From Ralstonia sp. RRA (GTDB taxonomy: Bacteria; Pseudomonadota; Gammaproteobacteria; Burkholderiales; Burkholderiaceae), in the NCBI RefSeq assembly GCF_037023145.1, contig NZ_CP146091.1, positions 1,302,001 to 1,366,000 of the forward strand: a stretch of DNA of 64,000 nt. The letters run 5' to 3'. Position 1 is the first letter of the stretch. The number at the start of each line of letters is the position of its first letter. The translations under genes were made by a program, and so were the position numbers. This document shows positions 31,391 through 40,769 of the stretch, piece after piece. The notes beneath the pieces are model-generated. The model ran no database searches. It saw nothing but the letters and a program-made list of their open reading frames with translations, and was not told the DNA's origin.

Positions 31391-32923
31391 ATGCCGATCG
31401 TCCAGCAGGGCAGCATCAATACGACTGCCCTCATCGTCCCGGACTTGTACGTCCAGATTGTTCCGCCGCAGGTGGCGTTGCTAAACGGCGTGCCCACCAA
31501 TGTGCTGGGCGTCGTCGGCACGGCAACCTGGGGCCCGACCAACTCGCCGACCATCATCGGCAACATGGCCATGTACGCCCAGGCCTTTGGTGCGATCCAG
31601 AATCGCACGTACGACATGGGCACGGCGGTGGCTGTGGCGGTCCAACAGGGCGCCAACAACTTCCGCTGCGTGCGCGTGACGGACGGCACGGACACGGCCG
31701 CAACGGCTGCGGTGCAGACCAACTGCCTGACGCTGACGGCCAAGTACACCGGCACGCTGGGCAACACCGTCACTGTGGCCTTGGCCAATGGCAGCGCCGC
31801 TGGCACCTGGAAGGTGACGGTTGCCGCACCGACGCTCAACCCGGAAGTGTTCGACAACATCGGCGCCGGCCTGTCGGGCAATCCGCTGTGGGCTGCCATC
31901 GCCGCCGCCATCAACAACGGCACCAGCGTGCAGCGCGGCCCTTCGCAGATCATCACTGCGGCGGCCGGTGCTGGCACCACGGCGCCGACGGCGGCCAGCT
32001 TCACGCTGTCCGGCGGAACGGACGGTGCAACGACGATCTCCGGCTCGGTGCTGATCGGCCAGGACACGATCCCGCGCAAGGGCATGTACGCGCTGCGCAA
32101 CCAGGGCGTGTCGGTGGCCATGCTGGCTGACTGCTCGGACTCGACCACCTGGGCGACGCAGGTGTCCTTCGGGCTGTCCGAGGGCATCTACATGATCGGG
32201 GTGGGGCCGGCCGGCGACACGATCACCAACGCGGTCAGCACCAAGAGCACGGCCGGCATCGACAGCTACGCCTTCAAGCTGCTGTTTGGTGACTGGGTGT
32301 ACTGGCTGGACACGGTCAACGGCGTGACGCGGCTGGTCTCGCCGCAGGCGTTTGTCGCCGGCCTGCTGGCCAACCTGTCGCCGCAGAACAGCAGCCTGAA
32401 CAAGCCGATCTACGGTGTTGTCGGCACGCAGAAGTCGTTCGCCAACCAGACGTACAGCTCGGCTGAGCTGCAGACGCTGATCCAAGCAGGAATCGACCTC
32501 ATTACCAACCCGGTGCCGGGCGGCTCCTACTTCGGCTGCCGCTGCGGCCACAACAGCAGCTCGAACGCGCTCACGCAGGGTGACAACTACACGCGCATGA
32601 CCAACTACATCGCCAGCACCATCAATGCAGGCATGGGCAAGTACGTGGGTCAGCTGCAGTCGGCTACGGTGCGCGCGCAGGCGGCGGCCACGCTGTCGAA
32701 CTTCCTGAGCTCGATGGAGCAGCAGGGCATGATCGGCGCGGTCAATGGCGGCCCGGCGTTTTCGGTGCAGATCGACGCCAACAACAACCCGACGAACCGC
32801 GTGGCGCTTGGCTATATGCAAGCCGACGTGAAGGTGATCTACCTGTCGGTCATCGAGAAGTTCCTGGTCAACGTGGAAGGCTCGCAGGCCACGGTGATTC
32901 GGACCTCGACCAGCAACCAGTAA
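31391..32923 (+). CDS. Tail sheath protein
   Basis: 510 residues. It starts MPIVQQGSINTTALIVPDLY; GVPTNVLGVVGTATWGP is the typical sheath N-terminal motif, with the conserved C-terminal domain (VRAQAAATLSNFLSSMEQQG, DVKVIYLSVIEKFLVNVEGS). Contractile sheath subunits surround the tube, so the phage is a myovirus. Length normal. Confidence 0.93.
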   Translation: MPIVQQGSINTTALIVPDLYVQIVPPQVALLNGVPTNVLGVVGTATWGPTNSPTIIGNMAMYAQAFGAIQNRTYDMGTAVAVAVQQGANNFRCVRVTDGTDTAATAAVQTNCLTLTAKYTGTLGNTVTVALANGSAAGTWKVTVAAPTLNPEVFDNIGAGLSGNPLWAAIAAAINNGTSVQRGPSQIITAAAGAGTTAPTAASFTLSGGTDGATTISGSVLIGQDTIPRKGMYALRNQGVSVAMLADCSDSTTWATQVSFGLSEGIYMIGVGPAGDTITNAVSTKSTAGIDSYAFKLLFGDWVYWLDTVNGVTRLVSPQAFVAGLLANLSPQNSSLNKPIYGVVGTQKSFANQTYSSAELQTLIQAGIDLITNPVPGGSYFGCRCGHNSSSNALTQGDNYTRMTNYIASTINAGMGKYVGQLQSATVRAQAAATLSNFLSSMEQQGMIGAVNGGPAFSVQIDANNNPTNRVALGYMQADVKVIYLSVIEKFLVNVEGSQATVIRTSTSNQ

Positions 32924-32942
32924 CGCACCCACCCAATCTGAT

Positions 32943-32961
32943 TGCCCCGCCGCGCGCGGGG
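32943..32961 (+). terminator. Weak terminator-like hairpin after sheath
   Basis: GCCCCGC-CGCGC-GCGGGGC, followed by CTCTCTTT instead of a clean T tract, so it may only attenuate. Confidence 0.55.
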
Positions 32962-32983
32962 CGCTCTCTTTCCGGAGAACGCA

Positions 32984-33415
32984 ATGCCGATTCAAGGTTA
33001 CTCGGTCGGGCGCGACTATACGCTGGTCATTCAGACCTCCACGGGCGCACTGCAGCCGAACAAGATCACCGCCTTCAAGAGCAAGCAGGATGTGACCGAC
33101 GTGCGCGTCAAGCGCCTGGACGGCATCACCGATCACGTGCGCTTCTTCGACGGCTGGTCGGGTTCATTCGACATTGAGCGTCAGGACGCGACGCTCGACA
33201 ACTACTTCGCCCAGCTTGAGGCGAACTACTACGCCGGCATCAACGAATCGCCCGCCCAGATCTACGAGACGATTCAGGAAGCCAACGGCGCGGTGTCCCA
33301 ATTCCGCTATGACGGCGTTCTCATGACGCTGGCCGATGCCGGCAACCGCGCGGGCGACGCCACCATCAAGCAGTCGATCAACTTCGTGGCCTCGCGCCGC
33401 ATCAAGGTGGCCTGA
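32984..33415 (+). CDS. Tail tube protein
   Basis: 143 residues, start MPIQGYSVGRDYTLVIQTST with GGAGAACGC upstream. The beta-rich chain with FDGWSGSFDIERQDATLDNY matches tube proteins of Mu-like myophages. It follows the sheath, as usual. The stop overlaps the next start (TGATG). Confidence 0.82.
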   Translation: MPIQGYSVGRDYTLVIQTSTGALQPNKITAFKSKQDVTDVRVKRLDGITDHVRFFDGWSGSFDIERQDATLDNYFAQLEANYYAGINESPAQIYETIQEANGAVSQFRYDGVLMTLADAGNRAGDATIKQSINFVASRRIKVA

Positions 33416-33819
33416 TGACCAGTGTGACCATTAACCCGACCCCGTCTGAACAACTGATCAAGAGCGCCGCGCGCGAAGTCGTGGTGGACGACGCGCTGGG
33501 ACGAAAGATCACACTGCGCAAGCCGAATCCTCTGGCGAACCTGGACTTCGCGAAGGCGGCCGGTGGAAGCGAGCTGAACATGCTCTATCTGGCCGAGGTT
33601 GCGCATCTGAAGTACGTGAGCGCGATCGACGGCGATCCGGTGCCGACACCTGCCACCGAAGCCCAGTTGCGCGCGCTGTATCAGCGCCTGGGTGACGAGG
33701 GCAACGAGGCCGCCCAGCGCGGCGTAGCCGACAACTTCGTGCGCCAAGCCGCGCCGGAGGCCGAGCTAAAAACTCCTGACGGACGGCCCGTTTCACGAGG
33801 CAATGTGGCTCGTGCATAA
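33415..33819 (+). CDS. Tail assembly chaperone (G-type)
   Basis: 134 residues. ALGRKITLRKPNPLANLDFA and MLYLAEVAHLKYVSAIDGD match tail assembly chaperones encoded between tube and tape measure. An overlapping frame downstream (33770-33949) carries the expected extension, so a longer GT protein is probably made by frameshifting near CTAAAAACT. Confidence 0.75.
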   Translation: MTSVTINPTPSEQLIKSAAREVVVDDALGRKITLRKPNPLANLDFAKAAGGSELNMLYLAEVAHLKYVSAIDGDPVPTPATEAQLRALYQRLGDEGNEAAQRGVADNFVRQAAPEAELKTPDGRPVSRGNVARA

Positions 33820-33949
33820 CGGTGTTCCGTTCGACGTCGCATTTTCTGTGGACGAAACGATGCGCCACGCCATGGCCATCAAGTGCAGCGAGTTCCATGG
33901 TGCGGAGTTCGATCTCAACACCATGTCATTCAAGGAGCGGGAGCGATGA
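33770..33949 (+). CDS. Tail assembly chaperone extension (T, via frameshift)
   Basis: Open in the +1 (or -2) frame after the slippery CTA AAA ACT at 33766-33774: LLTDGPFHEAMWLVHNGVPF, then FSVDETMRHAMAIKCSEFHG. It ends in an ATGA overlap with the next gene. There is no good start codon or ribosome-binding site of its own, as expected for a product made only as a G-T fusion. Phage Mu uses a -2 shift at the equivalent place. Confidence 0.65.
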   Translation, partial: KLLTDGPFHEAMWLVHNGVPFDVAFSVDETMRHAMAIKCSEFHGAEFDLNTMSFKERER

Positions 33950-34416
33950 AGGAATTTGGAGATCTCGCTTCTTTTGCCGCGCACTTGGCGCTGGCTGAGG
34001 TTGCAGCGCACAAGGCTCTTGAGAAGGGCCTCGATAAGGCTGCAGATCATATCGAGCGCGCGGCCAAGGGCAAGATTGGCGAATACCAGGGCGCCAACGG
34101 TATGCACGACGCTTGGCCGGAACTGGCGGACAGTACGAAGGAAGACCGCGTTCGCAAAGGTTTCACCGAGAACGATCCTCTGCTGCGCACGGGCGCGCTG
34201 CGCGATTCCATCAGTCATGAGACGCACGGCCTGGAAGCGGCGATCGGGTCCACGTCGGACATTGCCGTCTACCAAGAGCTGGGCACAGACAAGATTCCGC
34301 CCCGGCCGTTTCTTGGGGCTGCGGCCTACGAGAGTATCGACGAGGTGAAAAAGCTGGTCGGCGGGGCCGTGATAACCTGGATCGTCGGCGGCAATTCGCT
34401 CGACTACAAGGTCTAG
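33946..34416 (+). CDS. Tail/virion morphogenesis protein (HK97 gp10-like)
   Basis: 156 residues, start MKEFGDLASFAAHLALAEVA overlapping the chaperone stop. TGALRDSISHETHGLEAAIGS and AVYQELGTDKIPPRPFLGAA are the hallmark of gp10/virion morphogenesis proteins that complete head-tail joining. Confidence 0.83.
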   Translation: MKEFGDLASFAAHLALAEVAAHKALEKGLDKAADHIERAAKGKIGEYQGANGMHDAWPELADSTKEDRVRKGFTENDPLLRTGALRDSISHETHGLEAAIGSTSDIAVYQELGTDKIPPRPFLGAAAYESIDEVKKLVGGAVITWIVGGNSLDYKV

Positions 34417-34655
34417 AAAAGATTCGAGACCGCTAGGTAAATCACGAACGCGCCAGCGGCGATAAGCGCCGCGCCGACAAGCAGTCCGGCGATGCTGGCG
34501 ACTCCAAGAATGACAGCTGTCGGCGTGCTGGGCTTTTGAGGCACATAGGCGCTCCGCATCTTCGCTGGGCGGATGCGGCGAATCCTGGGGTACTGGATGA
34601 AGCTCACCCGGTCAGCCAGCCATTCGTGAACGCGAAAGAAAACACCCATGAGCAT
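34413..34655 (-). CDS. Small membrane protein on the opposite strand
   Basis: Up to 80 residues. A basic N-terminal half (YPRIRRIRPAKMRSAYVPQK) precedes one or two hydrophobic helices (AVILGVASIAGLLVGAALIA, GAFVIYLAVSNLF). It lies antisense in the gap between a head gene and the tape measure. The true start is unclear; no strong ribosome-binding site is seen. Possibly a moron expressed in the lysogen. Confidence 0.45.
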   Translation of the reverse strand: MLMGVFFRVHEWLADRVSFIQYPRIRRIRPAKMRSAYVPQKPSTPTAVILGVASIAGLLVGAALIAAGAFVIYLAVSNLF

Positions 34656-36426
34656 CGACGCCTACAAAATCGCGGTACAGATCTCGCTGGTCGAGAACGT
34701 CACTCGCGGATTGGCCACGCTGTCGCGGTATTTCAAGGCCGCTGACACCGATGCCAAGGCCCTTGAAGCGCGCATCGCCAAAATCGGCAAGATGGCGGCC
34801 GCTGGCAGTATTCTAGCCGGTGCTGGTGCGGCCGGCCTGAAGATGTTCGAGGCGCCGCTAGACAAGGCCATGGAGTACGAGCGATTCCTCGCTCGGATGC
34901 GCCAAATGGGCTTGGGCGATAGTCAGATCAAGGACGCTGAGAAGTTCGTTGAGGCGACCAAGATCATCAACACGTCCGTTTTGGACCGGATGCGTATCTT
35001 CTCGGAGGCGCAGGGCGCATTCCGGCAGTCTGGCATGTCCGGGGACAAGGCGCTCGAAGCCGCCAAGACCATGACGCCTGTGCTCGCCACCTACGAGGTG
35101 GCTATGCAGACGCTCAGCGGACCGACACACGCGGCAGCCGAGCACGCGATGCGCAACTTGAACAAGACCGTCGAAATGATGGGCGGCTTGGGCGACACGA
35201 AGCGCGCTCAGGAAATCGCTGACGGTGTCTTCAAGACCGTTCAATCGAGCGGCAAGATGGTTGATGAGCGCCAACTCAAGCAGTTTTTCGCCTACGGCAG
35301 CTCGGCCACAAACCAGCAGGATCTGCGGACGGTATTCGGCGGTCTGGAGCCGATCATTGGCGAGTTGGGCGGCAGCACCACCGCCGTGGGCCTGCGTACG
35401 GCGTACACGCGCACCAACGGCATGATGGCGCTGATGCCGCGGCGCCTGAAAGAGGAAATGCAGCGCCTCGGCATGACCGATGAGACGGGAAAGCAGCAGA
35501 CAACCGATCTGGCTCGGCTGCAGGCGACCAACATCATCGGCTACACCGAAGAAATCATGCGCCGGTATCAGTCGGCGGGGATCACTTCACAGACAGACCG
35601 CGAGCGCGAAAACGCGATCATCTTCGGCACCAATGGCGCCAAGGTCTTCAACAAGATCATGAGCCAGATGGCTGTGCTGCATGAATCGCTTGAGGCATAC
35701 GACAAGTCCAAGGGCGCATCTGACGTTGCCAACGACCCCGCCAACCAGCGACTGATGGCACAGCAGAACTTGGCCAAGAAAATCGAGGATTTCCAGTTGG
35801 CGCTGGCTCGTAATGGCGGCTTGCTCGATTTGGCCACGAAGGGCTTGACGATGCTCGCCAACGGTGTGGAGCGGCTGACGAAGTTCGCCAATGACCACCC
35901 GACGATCACCAAACTGGCCGTGGCGACTGGCTTGGCGCTATCGGGCCTGATGCTACTGGGCGGCGGCGTGCTGCTTCTGAAGAGCGCTTTGTCGGCACTC
36001 AGTCTGATTGGCATCTCCGGCATTGCGTCTTCGATCGCTGGCGCCGGCTCGGCGACGCTAGTGGGTGCTCTTGGCGCTCTTGTGAGCCCTATTGGACTTG
36101 TTGTGGCGGTCCTTGGAACGCTGGCGGCGGCTGCATATGCGTTCCGGCCGATCTCCCCCACAGAGATTGAAGCGGCAAAGCATGAAGGCGGAGCCCGTCT
36201 AACGCCCACTGCACAATCTCGTGTGGATGCCGGTGAGTTAGGCGCGCCAAGCCAGTACGTGAAGCCAGCCGACCAGAAGCCGATCGTGCTCAAAGGCGAT
36301 GTGAACATGGATGGCCGCAAGGTGGGCACCGTTATGTGGAATCAGCTTGGAACCGAGCTGGGACGCCCACAGACCGGCCCCGGCACTTTCGACCCCGCCG
36401 CATCCCTGCGCCCCTCAGCACTGTGA
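34648..36426 (+). CDS. Tail tape measure protein
   Basis: 592 residues. Helical N-terminal part, then ARMRQMGLGDSQIKDAEKFV and RIFSEAQGAFRQSGMSGDKA typical of Mu-like tape measures. A hydrophobic block (LALSGLMLLGGGVLLLKSAL and ALGALVSPIGLVVAVLGTLA) follows, as in proteins that extend through the tube and into the membrane. Short for the class, suggesting a short tail. Confidence 0.88.
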   Translation: MSIDAYKIAVQISLVENVTRGLATLSRYFKAADTDAKALEARIAKIGKMAAAGSILAGAGAAGLKMFEAPLDKAMEYERFLARMRQMGLGDSQIKDAEKFVEATKIINTSVLDRMRIFSEAQGAFRQSGMSGDKALEAAKTMTPVLATYEVAMQTLSGPTHAAAEHAMRNLNKTVEMMGGLGDTKRAQEIADGVFKTVQSSGKMVDERQLKQFFAYGSSATNQQDLRTVFGGLEPIIGELGGSTTAVGLRTAYTRTNGMMALMPRRLKEEMQRLGMTDETGKQQTTDLARLQATNIIGYTEEIMRRYQSAGITSQTDRERENAIIFGTNGAKVFNKIMSQMAVLHESLEAYDKSKGASDVANDPANQRLMAQQNLAKKIEDFQLALARNGGLLDLATKGLTMLANGVERLTKFANDHPTITKLAVATGLALSGLMLLGGGVLLLKSALSALSLIGISGIASSIAGAGSATLVGALGALVSPIGLVVAVLGTLAAAAYAFRPISPTEIEAAKHEGGARLTPTAQSRVDAGELGAPSQYVKPADQKPIVLKGDVNMDGRKVGTVMWNQLGTELGRPQTGPGTFDPAASLRPSAL

Positions 36427-36434
36427 CCTGATCC

Positions 36435-37397
36435 ATGCCAGACCTCATCCTCCAACTCGGCGATTTCCAGTTCCAGCAGCAGGAAATCCCCGAGTCGATC
36501 CCGTTCGGTGGCGAGCAGGCGCTTGCTGTGCACCGCCTCGTCGGCGGCGTCAAAGTCGTCGACGCCATGGGCGGCTTCACGCGCCCAATCTCGTGGTCTG
36601 GCTGGTTGCTCGGTGAGAGCGCGCTGGTCCGCGCGCGGCAGTTGGACATGATGCGTGAGGCGGGAGAGCCACAACAACTCACGTGGTCGGAACTGGACTT
36701 CGTGGTAGTCATCCGCGATTTCCGCGCGGACTTCCAGCGCTTCTACCAGATCCCGTACACCATCACATGCGAGGTGGTGCAGGATCTGACGCTGTCAACC
36801 GCCGGCCTCGGAGAGCCTGGCATCGACGACCTGATCTCGGGCGACTTGGGCACAGCGTCAGGCCTGATGTCATCGATCAGCGATTCGACGCTGGGTAGCC
36901 TATTCAGCAGTGTGCAGTCAGCGATCCAAGGCGTATCCAGCTTCGCCAACGCCGCCCAATCGACGCTGAACGGCGTGCTGCAGCCGATCGCGGCGTTCCG
37001 CACGCAGGCGCAGACGTTGATTGCGCAGACCAACAACACGCTGATGAACGTGACGACACTGGGCGGCATCCTGCCGAACAACCCCATCAGCACGCAGGTC
37101 AGCAAGATCACACAGCAGATCGTCGCGGCGCAGAACCTGCCGACGCTGGTGCAGTTGGACCGCGTCGTCGGGCGAATCCAGGGCAACATCGGCTCGATCT
37201 ACAGCAGCGCCAAGCAGCAAACCGTGGCGGCCGGCAACCTGATGAAGATCGCCGCGAAGGAGTACGGTGACGCGATGGCGTGGACCGGCCTAGCTAAGGC
37301 CAACCCGCAGCTCGGCGGCGACCCTCAGATCAATGGCATTGCAACCGTGACGATTCCTCCGACCAAAGACGATGTCGGCGGCGTAGTGAACGCATAG
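36435..37397 (+). CDS. Tail/baseplate protein with LysM-like end
   Basis: 320 residues. The first 120 (FGGEQALAVHRLVGGVKVVD, PISWSGWLLGESALVRARQL) match DNA circulation/baseplate proteins after the tape measure. The C-terminus (YGDAMAWTGLAKANPQLGGD) is LysM-like, as in gpX-type tail proteins. A peptidoglycan contact role is possible. Confidence 0.75.
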   Translation: MPDLILQLGDFQFQQQEIPESIPFGGEQALAVHRLVGGVKVVDAMGGFTRPISWSGWLLGESALVRARQLDMMREAGEPQQLTWSELDFVVVIRDFRADFQRFYQIPYTITCEVVQDLTLSTAGLGEPGIDDLISGDLGTASGLMSSISDSTLGSLFSSVQSAIQGVSSFANAAQSTLNGVLQPIAAFRTQAQTLIAQTNNTLMNVTTLGGILPNNPISTQVSKITQQIVAAQNLPTLVQLDRVVGRIQGNIGSIYSSAKQQTVAAGNLMKIAAKEYGDAMAWTGLAKANPQLGGDPQINGIATVTIPPTKDDVGGVVNA

Positions 37398-37421
37398 CCG
37401 ACCAACTAGCCTCAACACATC

Positions 37422-37445
37422 AGCCCCGCTTTGTGCGGGGCTTTT
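37422..37445 (+). terminator. Intrinsic terminator
   Basis: GCCCCGC-TTTGT-GCGGGGC then TTTT, eight bases before the next gene. Confidence 0.8.
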
Positions 37446-37452
37446 CATTTCC

Positions 37453-38598
37453 ATGAGCCTGAACGACCTCCCGGCGCAGCCAATTGCGCGGCGCCCGCGC
37501 GCCATGGTCAAAGTGACTGGCGCAGCGACGAATGGCGTGTATCCGCCGGCCGTGATCGTCCCGTGGGAGTCATGGTCGGTCGACAACAACACGTTTTACC
37601 AAGCGGATACGTTTCGGGTGTCGATTCCGTCGAGCGCGTTGCCGCCGGAGGTGGACGCGAACTGGTTCTCAAGCCAGAGCGAGGCGTTCATTGAGATCCT
37701 TGCCGGTTTTCCCGACGATCCACTCAGCTTCACTGAGGCCGATCTGGATAGCTTGATCTACGGCCGGATCGATGACATCGAGTTCGACCCTGTGTCGACG
37801 ATGCTGTCACTCACTGGTCGCGACCTGACGGCGGTGTTCATCGACGCCAAGACGACGATCCAGTATCAGAACCTGACGTCGTCTCAGGTCGCGGCCAAGC
37901 TGGCCGCTTCACACGGGCTGAGCGTGGCAGGGCCAGCTACGACGACGCTCGCAGGCAGCCTCTACGCCCGCGACCACGTCAGCATGACTGACCGTCGCAG
38001 CGAATGGGACTTGTTGACCTGGCTGGCCCAGCAAGAGGGTTTCGCTTGCTATGTCACGGGCCGCACGTTGAACTTTGGCCCACGGCCGCCCGCGCCCCCG
38101 GAACCCTACGAATTGCGCTGGGAAGTCAATGAACAAGGCGTTCCAACCGCGAATTTCCAGACCCTGCGAACATCGCGCAGCCTGACAGTAGCAAAGGGCA
38201 TCACTGTGGTGGTGAAGTCGCCGAGCCTCAAGACGAGCAAGTCCGTGACTGGCTACTACCCGAGCAAGCCGAAGACTACCCAGGCAGGGAAAGCTTCACC
38301 GTTCGGAAATACCCAGGTCTATAGCATTACCCGTGGCGGTCTTGACCAGGCCGGCGCGGACAAACTGGCAGCACAGATCCACCACGAGATCACGCAGCAC
38401 GAGATGAAGCTGCGCGCACGCCTGCCGGCCGACAACATCCTGACCCAAACTTCCATGCTTCGGCTGACTGGCACTGGCACGAAGTTCGACCAGGACTACT
38501 ACGTTGACGGCATCACGCGGTCTATGAGCCTCGACGAGGGGTATGTCATGGACATCTCTGCCAAGAACATCAATCCTGAGACGGTGCCGTCCATATGA
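37453..38598 (+). CDS. Baseplate hub protein (gpD/Mu gp44-like)
   Basis: 381 residues. GRIDDIEFDPVSTMLSLTGR and DRRSEWDLLTWLAQQEGFAC match the late control D/VgrG-N hub family, followed by LHR-like beta and C-terminal helical domains. It plugs the end of the tube. The stop overlaps the next start (ATGA). Confidence 0.85.
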   Translation: MSLNDLPAQPIARRPRAMVKVTGAATNGVYPPAVIVPWESWSVDNNTFYQADTFRVSIPSSALPPEVDANWFSSQSEAFIEILAGFPDDPLSFTEADLDSLIYGRIDDIEFDPVSTMLSLTGRDLTAVFIDAKTTIQYQNLTSSQVAAKLAASHGLSVAGPATTTLAGSLYARDHVSMTDRRSEWDLLTWLAQQEGFACYVTGRTLNFGPRPPAPPEPYELRWEVNEQGVPTANFQTLRTSRSLTVAKGITVVVKSPSLKTSKSVTGYYPSKPKTTQAGKASPFGNTQVYSITRGGLDQAGADKLAAQIHHEITQHEMKLRARLPADNILTQTSMLRLTGTGTKFDQDYYVDGITRSMSLDEGYVMDISAKNINPETVPSI

Positions 38599-39263
38599 TC
38601 AGTCAACTGCGCAATCAGATGGCGCTGGCGGCACAGCTGGCGCAAGACGGCAAGTCGCACAGCAAGGTCGGTATTGTCACCAGCTACGATCCGGGTACAG
38701 CGTCGGCGCGTGTTCACCTCATGCCGATCGATCCAGACTTGCCGGATAACACCCTGACGGGCTGGTTACCAGTGGGCACACCGTGGGTTGGCAATGGTTG
38801 GGGTCTTGATGCGCCAGTGAGCATCGGCGATCAGGTGATCGTTCAATTCATCGACGGCGAGATCGAGAACGGCGTCATCAGCGGCCGGATTTTCAGCGAT
38901 CAGCAGCGTCCCACTGGCGCGCAAGCAGGCGAATTCTTCCTGACGCACGCTTCAGGCTCCAAGCTGCAGTTCCACAACGACGGCACGGTCACGCTCATCA
39001 GCGCGGGAACGCTCACCAGCCAGGCGCCGCAGTGGAACCACACTGGGCCGATGCAGATCAACGGCACTCTACTTGTGACACAGACCATCACCGGCCAGGC
39101 CGGCATGGCTGTCTCCGGAAACAACGGCTCCGGCAATTCCATGAGCATCAACGGCAACACCCAGTTCACGGGTCAAGTGTCCGCCAATGGCCACCGGATC
39201 GACGACACGCACAAGCACACCGGCGTGCAGACAGGCAGCAGCAACACCGGGACAGTCGTATGA
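38595..39263 (+). CDS. Baseplate spike/assembly protein V (Mu gp45-like)
   Basis: 222 residues. An OB-like N-terminal domain (SKVGIVTSYDPGTASARVHL, IGDQVIVQFIDGE) is followed by a beta-helical repeat region and a Gly/Ser/His-rich tip with DDTHKHTG, suggesting metal binding at the spike apex. Overlaps neighbours by ATGA. Confidence 0.87.
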   Translation: MISQLRNQMALAAQLAQDGKSHSKVGIVTSYDPGTASARVHLMPIDPDLPDNTLTGWLPVGTPWVGNGWGLDAPVSIGDQVIVQFIDGEIENGVISGRIFSDQQRPTGAQAGEFFLTHASGSKLQFHNDGTVTLISAGTLTSQAPQWNHTGPMQINGTLLVTQTITGQAGMAVSGNNGSGNSMSINGNTQFTGQVSANGHRIDDTHKHTGVQTGSSNTGTVV

Positions 39264-39640
39264 CTCAGCAGCTCCTGAATGACGTCAACCACTGGGTGGG
39301 GGGCGACATCGGCACGTCTCCGACAGGCGACATCGGCTTGGTGAACGCGGATACACGCACCCAGCAGCGGATCGTGCGCCGGCTGGTGACCAATCCGGGC
39401 GACTACATCTTCCACCAGGACTATGGCGCCGGCTTGCCGCAGAAGATCGGCCAGACGCTCGATGTCGGCGCGCTGCGCGGGCTGATTCGCGCCCAGGTGA
39501 AGCAGGAGAAGGGTGTTGCACAGACGCCTGAGCCGGAGGTCGATGTCGCGGCGATCACGAACGGCGTGAGCGTGCACATCCGCTACACCAGCTCGGTCAC
39601 GCGCCGTCCCGTAACCCTCAAATTCAACGTGAACAACTGA
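39260..39640 (+). CDS. Baseplate wedge protein (Mu gp46/gp25-like)
   Basis: 126 residues from the ATG overlapping the preceding stop. RTQQRIVRRLVTNPGDYIFH and DYGAGLPQKIGQTLD are typical of gp25-like wedge proteins, which connect sheath and baseplate. Confidence 0.85.
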   Translation: MTQQLLNDVNHWVGGDIGTSPTGDIGLVNADTRTQQRIVRRLVTNPGDYIFHQDYGAGLPQKIGQTLDVGALRGLIRAQVKQEKGVAQTPEPEVDVAAITNGVSVHIRYTSSVTRRPVTLKFNVNN

Positions 39641-39641
39641 C

Positions 39642-40769
39642 ATGGCCAGCTTGCAGACGCAGGATTGGGTGACGCTCGTCCGGAATCAGGTCTCCGCGAT
39701 CCAGGGCTATGCGAAGGTGCTAGTCGACCTGACGGTCGGATCGGTGTTGCGCGCGATCGTCGAGGCGAATGCGGCCGTTGTGGTGTGGCTGGAGGGCTTG
39801 TTGTTGCAGGTGCTGGCTATCACTCGCGCGGCGACATCGAGTGGCGCTGACCTCGATTCCTGGGTTGCTGACTTCGGTGTGACGCGCTTGCCTGCGGTGG
39901 CCGCCACCGGGATCGTCACCTTCTCCCGGTTCACTACGACCCAGCAGGTCCTGGTGCCCGTGGGGGCGACCGTGCAGACGGCCGACGGCACACAGCAATT
40001 CACCGTCACGATCGACACGACGAACCCAGCATACAACGCAGGCCTGGGCGGATATGTCATCGCGGCCGGCGTCGGAAACGTGACGGTGCCGGTTCAGGCG
40101 CTCACCGCTGGCGCTGCTGGTAACGCCGTCGCAGGGTCAGTTTCCGTCATCGCCGGCGCGATTTCAGGCGTCGATACGGTGACCAATACGGCCGCATTCA
40201 CGAACGGCACCGATGCCGAGTCTGACACGGCGTTGCGCACGCGCTTCATTGCGTACGTGGCGAGCTTGTCAAAGGCGACAAAGAACGCAGTCGGATATGC
40301 CATCACGTCGCTGAAGCAGGGTCTGGTGTACTCGCTTGTCGAGAATCAGACCTACGCCGGCGCGACGCAGTACGGCTATTTCTACGTTGTGGTGGATGAT
40401 GGAACCGGCTCGCCGTCGAGTACGTTGCTCGCAACCGTGGCTAATGCCATTGATGCAGTGCGCCCGCTGACCAGCACGTTCGGCGTGTTCGCGCCGGTGG
40501 TTGTGAACGCGAGTGTTGCAATGACGATCTCAACAGCCGCCGGCGCCGACCATGCGGCGACGGCTCTGGTGGTCAAGAACGCGCTCACGTCGTACATCAA
40601 CGCACTGCCGCTGGGCACGACACTTCCGTTCTCCCGGCTCGCGCAGGTGGCATACGACGCTTCCCCCAGCGTGACGAACGTTACAGGCGTGACATTGAAC
40701 AGCGGCACCGCTGACCTGACGGCCACAAGCCAGCAAGTCATCAAGGCAACTTCTGTGACGGTGGCGTGA
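39642..40769 (+). CDS. Baseplate J-like protein (Mu gp47-like)
   Basis: 375 residues. The order of domains and motifs (GADLDSWVADFGVTRLPAVA, GAAGNAVAGSVSVIAGAISG, DTALRTRFIAYVASLSKATK) is that of baseplate J family proteins, structural wedge components. Length normal. Overlaps the next gene by ATGA. Confidence 0.92.
   Translation: MASLQTQDWVTLVRNQVSAIQGYAKVLVDLTVGSVLRAIVEANAAVVVWLEGLLLQVLAITRAATSSGADLDSWVADFGVTRLPAVAATGIVTFSRFTTTQQVLVPVGATVQTADGTQQFTVTIDTTNPAYNAGLGGYVIAAGVGNVTVPVQALTAGAAGNAVAGSVSVIAGAISGVDTVTNTAAFTNGTDAESDTALRTRFIAYVASLSKATKNAVGYAITSLKQGLVYSLVENQTYAGATQYGYFYVVVDDGTGSPSSTLLATVANAIDAVRPLTSTFGVFAPVVVNASVAMTISTAAGADHAATALVVKNALTSYINALPLGTTLPFSRLAQVAYDASPSVTNVTGVTLNSGTADLTATSQQVIKATSVTVA

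Noticed and set aside
31481..33136. 551-codon open frame on the minus strand opposite the sheath gene
   Set aside because: It is low-complexity, His/Arg/Val-rich and mirrors the GC-rich codons of the sheath; no domain is recognisable.
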